Part shown: one piece after another, positions 9,632 through 20,678 of the stretch
Numbering within the stretch: position 1 is the stretch's first letter
Layout: the number at the start of each line of letters is the position of its first letter
Source of the DNA: Chondrus crispus
Taxonomy: Eukaryota > Rhodophyta > Florideophyceae > Gigartinales > Gigartinaceae
Length of the DNA: 35,180 bases
Direction: 5' to 3'
Assembly: GCF_000350225.1 (NCBI RefSeq)
Contig: NW_005178482.1
Coordinates: 1-35,180, forward strand
The notes under the pieces: model-generated
What the model was told of the DNA's origin: nothing
The model's input: only the letters and a program-made list of their open reading frames with translations
Database searches by the model: none
Translations under genes and position numbers: made by a program

Positions 9632-10150
9632 CAGGGGGGCCATGTGGTATAAACCCGTGCTACTGTAGTACCCTTTTCGCGCTACTCGTGTACACGTATA
9701 TCTAGATAACTCAAGTACCCCGACGTACAGTACCAAGCCTATTTACACCAGCCTTGCTCGCTTTCGACACGCGCACACGTGGACCTACTACCGCGCTTGT
9801 ACACGTGTGTATTATGACGCGACCTCGTGAGCTCTAGCCGTTACATCTCGACCGCGATCTAGTACAGTATATAGTGTCGTTGGCGCTTGCGCCGGGTGTG
9901 TTTGGGGACAAGCAACCAAGGACCAAGGATGCGACTCTCGTTCTTGGATTTGCGCGGTACTAATTAACTTCTTCTCGTTCACGCTCTGTCGTTCTCCTCG
10001 CTCGCGCCCTAGGACTCTCGTGGCCACGTCGCGTGTTGCCTCCCCGCTCGCGCGCACGGTTCGCTGGCCGTGTGTTAGCCCCGCTGGGTCGAGAGCACCG
10101 CGTCGTTCGCTTCTAGTCTCCGGGGTTCGCGAGCACACCCGGGTTCTACA
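9632..10150 (+). mobile_element. polypurine tract and LTR D, 3' LTR of element 2
   Basis: CAGGGGGGCCA (9632-9642) touches an LTR starting TGTGGTATAAACCCG at 9643 and ending CGGGTTCTACA at 10150 (508 bp). TATATAG at 9868-9874 gives plus orientation. Apart from its first bases and the short motifs TACAGTA and CACGTGTAC it is unlike LTR A. Flanking pentamers do not match, as expected for a 3' LTR whose partner lies elsewhere. An alternative 3' end is the CTACTACA at about 10250. Confidence 0.7.
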
Positions 10151-10172
10151 GTCGCCCGAAAGTCTGTACCAC

Positions 10173-10851
10173 TTCCCCCTAGCTACCTAGTACACGACCC
10201 CACGAACGACCCTTGTTTTAGCACGTGACCACGTTTCGCGTTCTACTACAGAAAGTTCGATGGAAGACCCCGGATTGGCGGTGCGGAGAGTCTTGACCAA
10301 CCTACGCAATTAGGCACGGGCCCGGTTGGTGGGTGGTAGAGCAGGATTTGACGTAGACGCGCGCACAGGCAAGCAGATCGACACCTCGACGGCCCGTAGC
10401 AGTACTGGTTGACGGTCCAATACTAACGGGCGGTGGCAGATCCATGCTCGCCGGCGTGTGGCGCGCGTCCGCTACTCCCGCTGTTGCTACTAACGCTGGC
10501 TGCTCGGCGGTGCTTGCGTCAGAATTAGCTGGGGGTTAGACCGGGGAGATAGGTCGCTTACCTTGCTCCCCCCGCCGGAGGTCTCTCCCTATATTTATTG
10601 TACAAGTTAATCTAGTGGACTACATTACAGTACGGAGAGTACTGTAGTTAGCTACTGTATCCAGTGCGGACCTGCCCGCACTGTAACGCTGTCAGCCATC
10701 GGGCTGACAGCACACGTGTGCTACACGTGTGCTACTCGTGTAGATGCGCGCGCGCTGTAAGATATGCGCGCGCGCACGCAGTAAGGTCTGCACCTTACAG
10801 CGTTAGATCTAATTCTAAATCTAATATGTAGTCGTCGGCGGTTATACTGCA
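10173..10851 (-). mobile_element. LTR E, inverted LTR of the A/B/C family (left end approximate)
   Basis: The right end reads GGTTATACTGCA, the inverse of the family start with one change. The segment 10340-10450 matches C, F and G (GTAGAGCGG..., and a paired AGTACTGG...CCAATACT stretch). The left end is not clear; TGTACC at about 10173 is the best candidate. No target-site duplication was found. Confidence 0.6.
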
Positions 10852-10895
10852 CCGTGCAAAAGCCGAGCCAATTGTGCACCGCCGCAAATGAACTG

Positions 10896-12285
10896 TTACG
10901 GCTAAAAGGCCAACTCTACATATCAATTTATGATATAGACCTCAAGCTCAAGCTGGTAATTTTATCCCGCTGCGGCACAATGGGCCATCAAGGTCAGGAT
11001 TCTACCGAAAGCGTCATCCGATAATATTTCACTTGGAGCCATTTGAGCATTGATGTTACATCATTCGTGTAGTGATTTCTCTATTTTATTACGACGTGCA
11101 AAGGAGCGGTGATCGCTCTACCACTGGATCACGCACTACAAGGCGATAGGTCCAACGAGGTGCTCCATGAGGACTACCTCTACATGGGCGCCAGTACCGG
11201 GCCAATGGAATACATACTGGTTATTCGCAACGAGTGGTCTTCGTATGTGTGGCTCTGGTTGCCAACGGCCGCTACGGGCGACGCCGCTGCCGACGCTTCG
11301 TGTACCTGTATCGCTTTGTTCGGAACTATAGATTGCATGCCGTCCAATCAGGATGCCCACTTTCAGAACCGGCTGATCAAGGAGCTCACTGAAAAGCTCA
11401 TGGTGAAACAACACTTCTCCACCGCTTACTCTCCATGGGCCAGTAGCTCTGTCGAACAAGTATGTGGCGAGGATCTGCATGCGTGCCGAGCTGTACTTTA
11501 TGAGCTTCGATTAGCTCAGAACGACTGGACCGCGGTCATCGAGTGCGTGCAAAGCGTGCTAAACCAGGCACCTCTCCAGCGCCTTTGTCTCAAAGACAGT
11601 TCAACCCCAGGGGTCTATCGCACTCCACTCGAGGTGTTTACCTCACATCGCCCTAAGCGACCGCTTCTCGCTGCCCTCCTGGTGTAAAAGTACAAGAGCC
11701 AAGCGCGTACCTATTGTACCTGAGACGCGCGCGACACAGCTCACCGAGAGAAATCGAACTCAGAATTCTCTACACGGAGTACACCGCGATGTCAAGGGTC
11801 TTATTTGTGCGTCTTGCGCACGAGCAGTGGCGAAACAAAATGCCAAAACGAACGTGCAGGACGCTGATTCTGAGAAGGGCAACTTTGTATCAGTGCCTCG
11901 GGCACAGAGCAAAGGCGACAAGCTACGGTTTGTGTGGCGCGGACCGCGGCGCGTATCCCAGACTAAATCAGCCTGGGTGTACTAGGTTGAAAATCTGATC
12001 AATCAAAAAAGTGAATTTCACTTTTAAACAAAAAGGTCAGGCGTGACCGGTTTGAAACTGTTCACGCCTGACTTTTTGGTTTTTATCGAACAAGTCTCGA
12101 AGACCAAGAAGTGGACCCTATTCTACTTCGGTATGCAGTACATTCTGAGGCTACATATCAGGAAGCAAGGAAGATGTGCAAGATTCGGAGGACCGAATTT
12201 CTGCCTAGTAAATTCGATCGAACATGGAAATCGCTCGCGCAGGTTGCCAAGGATGTACCTGGAATCGTCGAACAGTTTTGCTGAG
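10896..12285 (+). pseudogene. second Ty3/gypsy pol remnant: integrase and C-terminal tail
   Basis: One frame from 10896 to 11687 encodes an HHCC-like region (SRCGTMGHQGQDSTESVIR), interrupted by TAA and TAG-TGA at about 10985-11075, and then the integrase core: EVLHEDYLYMG (first Asp), AHFQN (second Asp in SNQDAHF), and SPWASSSVEQVCGE (Glu). The end QSVLNQAPL...YRTPLEVFTSHRP is typical of the family. After 11687 the similarity continues in another frame (GNFVSVPRAQSKGDKLRFVWRG, then a stop) and weakly to a tail ending DVPGIVEQF near 12280. The sequence is clearly different from the integrase at 2522-4693, so it is another gypsy clade. Confidence 0.8.
12007..12078. repeat. two adjacent inverted repeats inside the pol remnant
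   Basis: 12007-12025 is a 19-bp palindrome (AAAAGTGAATTTCACTTTT). Next to it 12029-12046 (AAAAAGGTCAGGCGTGA core) pairs with 12062-12078 (TCACGCCTGACTTTTTG) with one unpaired base and a 15-nt loop. They sit between the integrase end and the chromodomain-like tail. Confidence 0.7.
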
Positions 12286-12299
12286 CAATAGTAAGCTCA

Positions 12300-14911
12300 A
12301 ACACAAAAAAGTGTCGTTTCAATTGTGCTCCTTCTAATCAACCGCTGGCACCAAACTCCGCGCGTCACGAGGCACTGTGTCGATGCCCAACTGATCCCAG
12401 AGCTGCTTCATTTGTACGGCCGTTGCTTTGTAACAGCGCACAAAACAACGAGCGATCGCGTCTCTACTTGAGCTCCTACTGACATACCTCTGCGGCGCGG
12501 TCCAACCTTTCGGTTACAATTGTAGTTCAACGGGTGTCCGTTCAACTACAACATACACCACGCCGGCGCAGTCTGCTTCTGGAAGGCGGTAGAGAAAGGA
12601 AGTGCGAAGAGGTATGTAATAAACGCAGCGCTCTCCCCGGAGTCAGTCAGCGCAGAGCGAACACGCCACTGTTCTTTTTCTGGTTACCGAGCAAAGCGCC
12701 GACCTAGACAACCTGCGTCGTGTCTGAAGTATCCCCTGCAGGCAGCGCCCCACGATTTGCCAGACATCGCTTTAGTTTTTCTCTTCTGTCATTGCCTCCA
12801 CCTCCTCCGTCACTAGACTTGTGTGATCCGCTTCTTCCAAAACAGTTTTTCATGCTCAGGATTGATGGTAAAGTCAATTGCCATGTATGGTCGAGGTGCC
12901 ACGAGTGCGGCCATTGCGACCAATATATCTGGCTCTGTATCGTCCTCAACACCTGTCACCTCGGTTCCCACCAATAAACCTGTGTGATGCCAGCAATTCT
13001 TCGAAAAGGAGGCTGGCATCTGGTCCCACATTCGCCTCGTGGATTTCATACAGGTCAACTTATCGACTTTTTATATATTATACATTTTGGCATCGGTGCA
13101 ATCTAGCGCCCTTTCGTACTTCCACTTTTGATAAAGTGCCTTTTGTGCAGCGATAATACTTAAGTATTGGACGAAATTGCGTCCAACGGTTGTATTTTTA
13201 AGGAAGCGTTCAGCGGCAGAACACAATATCAACGTTGGCGACCAGCGGGAGAGATTCTTCTGTGCCATGAGCTGAACAATTGTGGAGGAGAAGCAGAACT
13301 TTACGGGAGGGATTCCTGCGTTAAATATATGAAGAGAAGCGCAAAATCCATGCAGAAATAGACGGCTCGTCCTCTACGGTTTTTATTTGCGTGATAGTCA
13401 AGACCCTTCTGCTCTCCGTCCTGTTTCGTAAAACACTGGGACTTTTTTGGTTTCCCAACACACATGAGCCGGAGACGCTCTGAACCATCTGCTTTGCACC
13501 AGGAAATATAGGTCAGGCGTAATTTCTCGTGTTTACGACCGGGTTATCTTTCGGTCGCTGTCATGCGATCTGGTTCAATGCGACAGAAATGTCCGAACTC
13601 ATTTGCACTTAAAACATCACAGTGTTTGAACAACTGAATTGTCCTTCGTAGCATGGGAGTTTGGCGATCAATCGCAGCTTGATCTACATCGCTAGATTCT
13701 CCATGAGACTTGATTTACTTTGGGTTCCAGTGTTTCCGAAAACGACTCAATCAACCGGCACTAAAGAAAAGTTTGGTTTTTTTGTAGCGAAAGGGATGAA
13801 TTAATTAGATGATGTAACCTCTTTGTCTTGGCAATAATTAAACTGCCTTTCACACTTCAGCGTGCATAAAATTGAGCATTGATACAGGAATTCAATACGG
13901 GCTTCAGCTCTCTAAAAGCCCCACGATTAAAGCGTTTGTAGAATGCTGAAGGAAAAGGGACGCCCAAGTCTCATTGTTTGTGATGAGGGAAAGGTTAGAT
14001 TTGTTTGGCTTACGGAGGAGGTGAAATTTGTCGAAGGACCACTGCTCTAGAGCCTCTTGGTGAAAACATTCACCTACAGAGATTCGATGCACTCTCTCGT
14101 TTATCAAATTCAGTTTTGGTCGAATTGGAGGGACATGGGGCTAGTATTAGAGTCCATGTTTTCCTAGTTTAGTGGTTGAGGACGGATGTGAAGTTACTGG
14201 GGATCGTGTGCCTATAAACCATGATGATGGGATGATTTACAGTACTGTGATGTTGTAATGTAGCGTTAAGCTTCGTTCGCAAGACTGAAATTTTATGCGC
14301 CGCAGACAGCGTTTCATTTAAAGTGCCGAGGGCGGTGGCCTAGCACTGCATATATGCTGTCATAACTTTTTACCTGTTTCATAGTAAACATTTGTATGAG
14401 GGTTCGATATGATTCATGGTCACTTTCTTCATGCAGTTATGCGGTATGCAGTTCAGTAGCATACACAGGCTGGAATAGCTGCTCTAATGGTGGTAGCTGA
14501 CGGACGCATGCAGTTATCGAGAATATGCAGAAATCGAGCATGCAGTTAGTTAGAATCCACTGTAAATAGCCCTTAACCCTGAAGCCAAGGATGAAATAGA
14601 GAGTTTACGCAGAAAAAGATTGCGTTATAGGGCCAAATGCTGTGAAACGCGTGCCAAACACCATACGCGTATGACACACGTGTATCACAACAAACCGAGG
14701 AAGCCAAGTCATTTTCGCTAAATCGAAGAGTTATCAAACCACAGACTCAGGGCCTCTCTAAGGACTGCGTGATCGGGCTTGTATGGACATGTATGGGCGT
14801 CAAATACAATTGGGACTCTAAAACATTGGGGCATAAGGTTCAAGTATAGGAATGGATCAAGCACAGCGGTATCACCATCCCGAAGACGCTGATCTTGACG
14901 CCACCATTCCC
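12300..14911. other. AT-richer region without recognisable gene
   Basis: Only short frames occur. Minus-strand frames at 13268-13071 and 13058-12813 (65 and 81 codons) look compositionally plausible but match nothing I know. A near-palindrome lies at 12520-12551 (13 of 14 pairs). ATGCAGTTA-like words recur at about 14434, 14445, 14508, 14524 and 14540. Confidence 0.5.
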
Positions 14912-15170
14912 NNNNNNNNNNNNNNNNNNNNNNNNNNNNNNNNNNNNNNNNNNNNNNNNNNNNNNNNNNNNNNNNNNNNNNNNNNNNNNNNNNNNNNNNN
15001 NNNNNNNNNNNNNNNNNNNNNNNNNNNNNNNNNNNNNNNNNNNNNNNNNNNNNNNNNNNNNNNNNNNNNNNNNNNNNNNNNNNNNNNNNNNNNNNNNNNN
15101 NNNNNNNNNNNNNNNNNNNNNNNNNNNNNNNNNNNNNNNNNNNNNNNNNNNNNNNNNNNNNNNNNNNNNN
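14912..15170. other. assembly gap (259 N)
   Basis: Run of N. Open frames across it are artefacts. Confidence 1.
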
Positions 15171-15540
15171 AAGCTCCGAGACGTTGATCTTCAAGGCCTC
15201 TCTATCTTCATGGCCCCTCTAACTTAATCATGCCCAGGAACAGATCTAATAACATCATGTAAGGAGAGTATTAAATCTGTTGGCGCTCAGGTTTCTTCTT
15301 ATACTGTCCCTAAATGGTGACCGTTTGAAAGAAAAACTTCCGTTTCAGCGATGTCACCATGGCGTTACCCATCTTTCTTCTCCATCCACACAGAGACCTC
15401 TGAATTATCTTTCCTTCTTTTGACGATTGTTCTGTTAGACCAATCTTTGTCGCGATCGCATTGGCACACAGTTCAGACTTCTCCACCGCAAGATCGCTAT
15501 ATTTCCCTTAGGATCTTTCTTTTCTTGGAGTAAGGAGGCA

Positions 15541-16740
15541 ATGCCTTCATCGTTGTCTTCACTCTCGGCTTTGGATGACTTGCAGGAAGATCGGCAGAGT
15601 CATTCAACGAGTGACGCCTGCAACTGGAGAGAGGACTCGATTTCTTCGATTTTGTCTGTGCTGCTGCGATCTCTGGAAGCTTTGTCGCCATTGAAACCCA
15701 ACTGCGTCGCAAATGAAGTGCTTTGGTACGCCACACTTCTCTTTTTACAACTCATATTGCTTTCCTCACTATCACAGATTTGTGCGGCCAAGAAATATCG
15801 GTTGTCTCGATCTATGTCTGATCTTCTCCACAGCACTGTACACGACCTCTTTGATCGCCGATCTGTGTGCGCATCTGATGACAGAAGTAAAACAATCCTG
15901 GTAGAAATACGGCATGCAATCATATTGAGGATGGGCGCTGCAGGGAGTTACTTTGATATTTGTTGGGCATACAAAGCGAAGGAGTCGACTATTTTCAAAG
16001 TCTTCAACTCAACAAGCCGCGCTTTGATGGATACTCGCCGTCTAGAAGGCTTTCCTGAGCCAAAAGTGACTCCACAGAGTATTGCGCAAGTGTTTCAGAC
16101 ATCACGCTTTGAAGTGAGCTCCTTGTTTGGCTGCATAGGTGCTTTTATGGTATTTGTGTCGCTATCCTCTCCCAGTTCAAGCTCTCTGTGACTCGAGCTG
16201 TGTTTTCTAGTACTGTTCTGCAGTATAAACAGGGACGAATCACAATGTACTGGCGTATGCGGTGTCCGGATTCAAGAATTATCTGAACTCTACAATCCTC
16301 GGCAACTCGTTTTACATAGTTAATGGCGAAGCGTACACCTGGAAGTATCAATTGACAACTCCGTTTTTTGGGGATAACGCCGAATACGATCGGATGAACT
16401 TTATGTTTTGCTTTCTTCCACGCGCATTCACACATAGCAGGCCTTTGGCATAGTGGTGGCGCCTTGGCGCATTCTGAAAGGCGGGTTTGAGTATTCCGTG
16501 AAAATATGCAGTGATATCGTGTGTTTACTGATGAAACTGCACAACTACTGCATGAAACACGACGGGCCAGACTCAACAGCCAAAGGTTTGATGCAGGAGG
16601 AATAGGATATGTTGGAAGAGTAAATCAAAGCGTGATACATACAAACTGGAGAGCTATCCGAAGAATTTCACTCGGAAGCGCAAGGTGGAGTCACAGCAAG
16701 GTCAGCGGTTCAGCGTTCTGGGTCTTGTCGTACGAAGCGT
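15541..16740 (+). pseudogene. HARBI1-like DDE transposase remnant (PIF/Harbinger)
   Basis: A 216-codon frame from 15541 carries GSYFDICWAYKAKESTIFKVF, ALMDTRRLEGFP and SRFEVSSLFGCIGA, typical of the region before the first catalytic Asp. A frameshift at about 16145 destroys the usual GAIDG. The next part (16262-16453) has FYIVNGEAYT where GDEAYT is expected, so the second Asp is lost. A further shift leads to RIHT, a stop, then QAFGIVVAPWRILKGG; the stop replaces the Glu region of IHIEQAFG. The tail SDIVCLLMKLHNYCM follows and decays after 16605. All three catalytic positions are damaged. Terminal inverted repeats were not found. Confidence 0.82.
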
Positions 16741-18050
16741 GATGCTATGGTCCTGTGCCATTGACGGTGAACGCTCGTAGTGTTCATGTTCGTACGGAGA
16801 TGCCGTCCCTGCGATAGCGAATTCAGAGAATGTATTGCTGGTCATGAAAGTAAGCGAGTACGAACAGTTTGGTTAAACAACATTGGGAAGTCTCTCTGTT
16901 GCAGTTCAATTGTTGCGAGGCTTATTTACTTACATGATTAAACAAGATTGTTCCATTCGTCTAATATTATGTTCCTCTTATCATCTACGCCAATACTGTA
17001 ACGAGTACTGTCCTCTTCACTTCCGCGCAGCCCTGGATTGCTGCTCATCATGTTCTGTACATTTTAACCGCTGTTAGTCTACTTTTTATGACTATGCTTC
17101 AGACAAGGAGACTTCCCAACATTTGGCCAACCGTGAGCTAACTGTCATTTCGAACCAAACATGGTTTGAGCAATAGAATCAATAAACCCAACCTTTCCTC
17201 TCTATTTACTTCGTTCCCTTCCTTAGAGGTGTAAAACCATCCTCTTCGTCCATTACCAGTCTTGCCACCATCCCAGACCCAGGTCATCGTCCCTCTCTTC
17301 TACCCTTCAACCTGAAATGGTAATGGTGCTATCCGTGTTGAGGTTCGTTCCGTGGCCTCTTCTCATTGCGCCCGAATTCATCTACCTTTGGATAGGGCTG
17401 CATCACCAAGACGGCGAGAAGCAAGACGAAGAAGGGCCTGTTTAAATGGCCGAACTTGCTACGCAAGATGGGTAAGTAAATATGATGGGAAACGGTAAAT
17501 AAAAGAAATTTCAAACGCCTTGTCGATGTACTTACCAGTCTTTAGCCGGAGACAGATTAAAACGTGCGGAACACCCACTCAACGGTCAAACTGGCATCAC
17601 ACCTGTCCCCCGTTTTTTTCTGACTCATAAAGAAAGTCCTTGCTTACATCTTTTTGCAGTTTCCTCAGCGCGAGAAGTACGGAAGCGTCGTCCAAGTCGT
17701 GTCAGAGTGATATATCCTCGGGATGTACAGATAATCTTTGACGACTTCCTCTAAAATCTTGCTCTTTTCAAGCCTATTTGAGTAGTTTTTGAACTGCTTC
17801 TAATAATTGTTCGTCTCAAATTTCTTCCTCCGTCCCTCGTTACAAAAAGCACTTTTCGAAAGGGACGAAGCAATGTCCTTAACTACCTCATCTGGGGGTG
17901 ATCTTTTCCTGCGTGTCAGTCCTGTCGACCCCCCTTCACCAACATTACTGCCAAAAGTAAATTCATCACCCCGTCCCACGCCACCCGCAATCAATTTACA
18001 GCATACGTTGGAGAAATGCACCTCTTCGAAAGGGGCTCCTTCCTGGGAAC
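16741..18050. other. region without recognisable gene
   Basis: Short, unrelated frames only, including a pair of overlapping opposite frames at 17800-18055. Nothing in it is convincingly coding. Confidence 0.5.
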
Positions 18051-18721
18051 TGTAGCATAAACACCTCTACCGGGAGGTGTGTATGCACAGTTCGACCGAG
18101 ACCCTGTCGGAGGGCGAGAAAAAGGGGCGAAGCGAGAAACCAGCTAACGACACCGGGCAGCGGGCCCGGGTAGCGTGGTAGAGCGGGGACGGGGACGTCG
18201 CGGGCACGCGCTAGCGGTTTGACGCCATGACGCCCCGGCGCGGTACGGGGTAACGATCCAGTACCAACGAGCGGAGGCGGATCCGGCTCGTGGGCGTGCT
18301 ACGCGCGTCCTCAATCCGCGCACGGTGCCGCTCTAAGGTAATTAGCGAACGTTACGTTAGAATAAGCGGAGAGTCGGACCTTGACGGTCGGTGGGTGACA
18401 AGTCCCTCCTTGTACCCCTCCTCTGCCGTCGGTCCGCTCCATATCTAATATACGAAGTAATGTAACCTAACACTACAGTACCTTGGTACTATACTGTAAT
18501 ACTGTCAGCTGTATCGAGGCTAACAGTACACGTAGTATCTGTGTGTGCGCATGATTCGCTCGCTCGTGGTACACGTGTGCAACGTGTCTACGTGTCTCCT
18601 TCGTACCCGTGGTGTACACGTGGACACTCGCGGTGGTACTGTAGAGCGTCGGGCTCTACAGTATTGGATTCCGTTGTTCATCTAATCTATCTAAAAAGCC
18701 CCCAAGGGGGGTTATACTACA
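18051..18721 (-). mobile_element. LTR F, full-length inverted LTR (671 bp)
   Basis: Starts TGTAGCATAAACACC and ends GGGGGTTATACTACA, the inverse of LTR A and almost the same length. It shares the GAGCGGACC and CACCCACCGACCGTC stretches with A and B. The flanks GGAAC and GCTCA do not form a duplication, and no polypurine tract abuts it, so its origin (solo or remnant of a rearranged element) is open. Confidence 0.85.
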
Positions 18722-19524
18722 GCTCATAGCTGGCGACCGCCACTATACAAAATTGTGCTCTGCAGCTGGTGCAAGCGAGCAATGCAGCTCCGTACAGCCG
18801 CCGCTTGTGACCCTGGGTTACAGTACTGACGGTTTCCCGTTCGGTTTTTACCTCCACCAGGAGGTCCATGGTACACAAATGTACTACACAATTTTTGGTG
18901 CTCTGAAGGGTCCCCAGCGGCCTAAATGCACTACTCTAACAGTTAAATACAGACAACGAGATGCTCTTTATTGAGAGTAACATTTGTCATGTATGAAAGA
19001 CATAACCTTGCTCTTTACGGTGGGAGAGTAACAAGTGTTAGGGTTAGTGAGTAAACAGTAGGCTGCAGACATATTACTCTATTTTCGTATCAGTAGCAAT
19101 TGGGACAAATTTTCAGGCTACCATTAGCGATCTACGGTAAGAGCCCTTGACCATTATACTTCTTCCATCCTACTTTTCATGGTGTTGACCGTTTAGGGAT
19201 AGTGACTAGTTAGTAGAACCCTCCTTAATGGCAGTGCGCCTAATTAATATGTAGGGTCAACAAGAAGATGTGCTGAGGTCGAAGACGCTACTCGTCTTCG
19301 ACCTCACCACATCGAACACCTGAACTAATACCTCAGCCGAAAACAATGTCCCCAGCTCGTGCTCAAAGCAGTTACAAGGCAGTACTGTAGCCTGGTGCTT
19401 CCCTTTTCCCTTGGGAACTCTGTTTACCCCCTTTTTACCCACACTTGAAAAAACCCCTCCGGACCAGACTGCGCCGCTTGCGGTCCCCTGACAGCAAGGA
19501 CGCTGCTGTCTCCCTTCAAGGATG
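18722..19524. other. region without recognisable gene
   Basis: No coding similarity seen. It contains the hairpin at 19267-19313, listed separately. Confidence 0.5.
19267..19313. repeat. 21-bp inverted repeat with 5-nt loop
   Basis: 19267-19287 (GATGTGCTGAGGTCGAAGACG) pairs with 19293-19313 at 20 of 21 positions. A transcript from either strand would fold into a near-perfect hairpin. Confidence 0.75.
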
Positions 19525-19655
19525 CTGGAGGTACAGAACTCCTGGTGTTTCAAATCTTTCATGCAAGCGCAATTTGAGAAATCGCACAATGGTTGGTGGA
19601 TCACCACACCTTGGCATCCGTATGATATTTCACTACTTGACCTCCAACCGCGCTC
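19525..19655 (+). repeat. dispersed repeat, copy 1 (copy 2 at 33122-33250)
   Basis: The two segments share GATGCTGGAGGTACA-like starts, TTTCAAATC..TTCATGCAA, CAATGGTTGGTG, ACCACACCTTGG and TCCGTATGAT..TTCACTACTT in the same order and spacing. They differ by scattered substitutions. Type of element unknown. Confidence 0.75.
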
Positions 19656-19978
19656 TTAGAGCATCTCCACCGCAGCCCAAAATGTTTGCTATATCGTAAA
19701 AATATACCAATTATGCCAATTCGTAATCACCACCGCGCAACGATATTGCCAAATGGCTTGGATGAAATGCGGTTGAAACCTGAGCGCACCCATTTTTCAG
19801 AAATGCGTTCAGTTTCGTCTCAAATCGTAGTTTATCGCCACTTGACGCGGCCACATTGTTGTGCTGCCGCACAACAAGACTGCAAATTATGCTTGAATTT
19901 GGCGACCGAGACCCCATTCATGTGGGAATACTACGCGCGCATTTCCGGGGTCTCCGTTCTAATGCAAAGGGTAGACTG

Positions 19979-20609
19979 CATACTGCAGCATAAACCCCCG
20001 GTCGCGGTGGGGGTCGAGCTGTGTTCGCGTAAGGCCAGTGATAACGCGAGAAAGACTAAAACACACACACCAGAACGTCCGCGGGCGGTGGTAGCGTGGT
20101 AGAGCGGTGGGGGGCTCATGCGACTACAGTGCGCGTTTAGAGCGGATCGACGCGCTCGACGCCCCGGGGCGGCGCTAGTTAGCGTTCTAGCGCCGACGGG
20201 CGGAGTCGGATCCGCCTCGCTCGCGCACGTATCGCGACCGCTACCCGCGTTAGTTCTTGTTTAACGCACTCGCGTTAAGAGAACGTGTTTGGAATAAGCG
20301 GACGGGGCTAGACCGGCGGCGGAGGATCTGGTACCAACCCTGCGTTTGTCCTTCTCCTCCCTCCGCCGCCAGTCGCCCTGTCATTTAATATACAAGTAAA
20401 AAATCTATCATAACATACTACAGTATCTCTCGAGTAGCTTACACGGTAAGCCCGTGGGCCTCGTCCCTGACTGTCCCACTGTACATGTGCACAGCGATAC
20501 GCAAGCGCATACTTACAGGGGCGCGCGTGAGCGGTGTAAGTCCAGTTGCGGGTGTACAGTAGCCACCCCGCGTCACTAAATAACGTCTTCGCGATTATAC
20601 TACACGTAC
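19979..20609 (-). mobile_element. solo LTR G (19984-20604) with CATAC/CGTAC duplication
   Basis: Starts TGCAGCATAAACCCC and ends GCGATTATACTACA, inverse of the LTR A family, 621 bp. The flanks CATAC (19979-19983) and CGTAC (20605-20609) match at 4 of 5 bases. TATATTAAA lies on the minus strand near 20383-20391. It sits 75 bp upstream of the Myb/NAM-like remnant. Confidence 0.82.
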
Positions 20610-20678
20610 CGTGCGAGAGGATAGACCTTTTCACCCCCACCGACGTCTCATCGTGCCCCTTCTTCATATCTATTCGTC

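Noticed and set aside
12343..12490. Minus-strand frame ending LWDQLGIDTVPRDARSLVPAVD
   Set aside because: About 48 codons between stops, plausible as a gene tail but too short and unmatched to call.
14718..15227. Frames spanning the N run
   Set aside because: They exist only because N was translated as X; the short flanks match nothing I know.
18046..18726. Target-site duplication around LTR F
   Set aside because: GGAAC and GCTCA match at too few positions.
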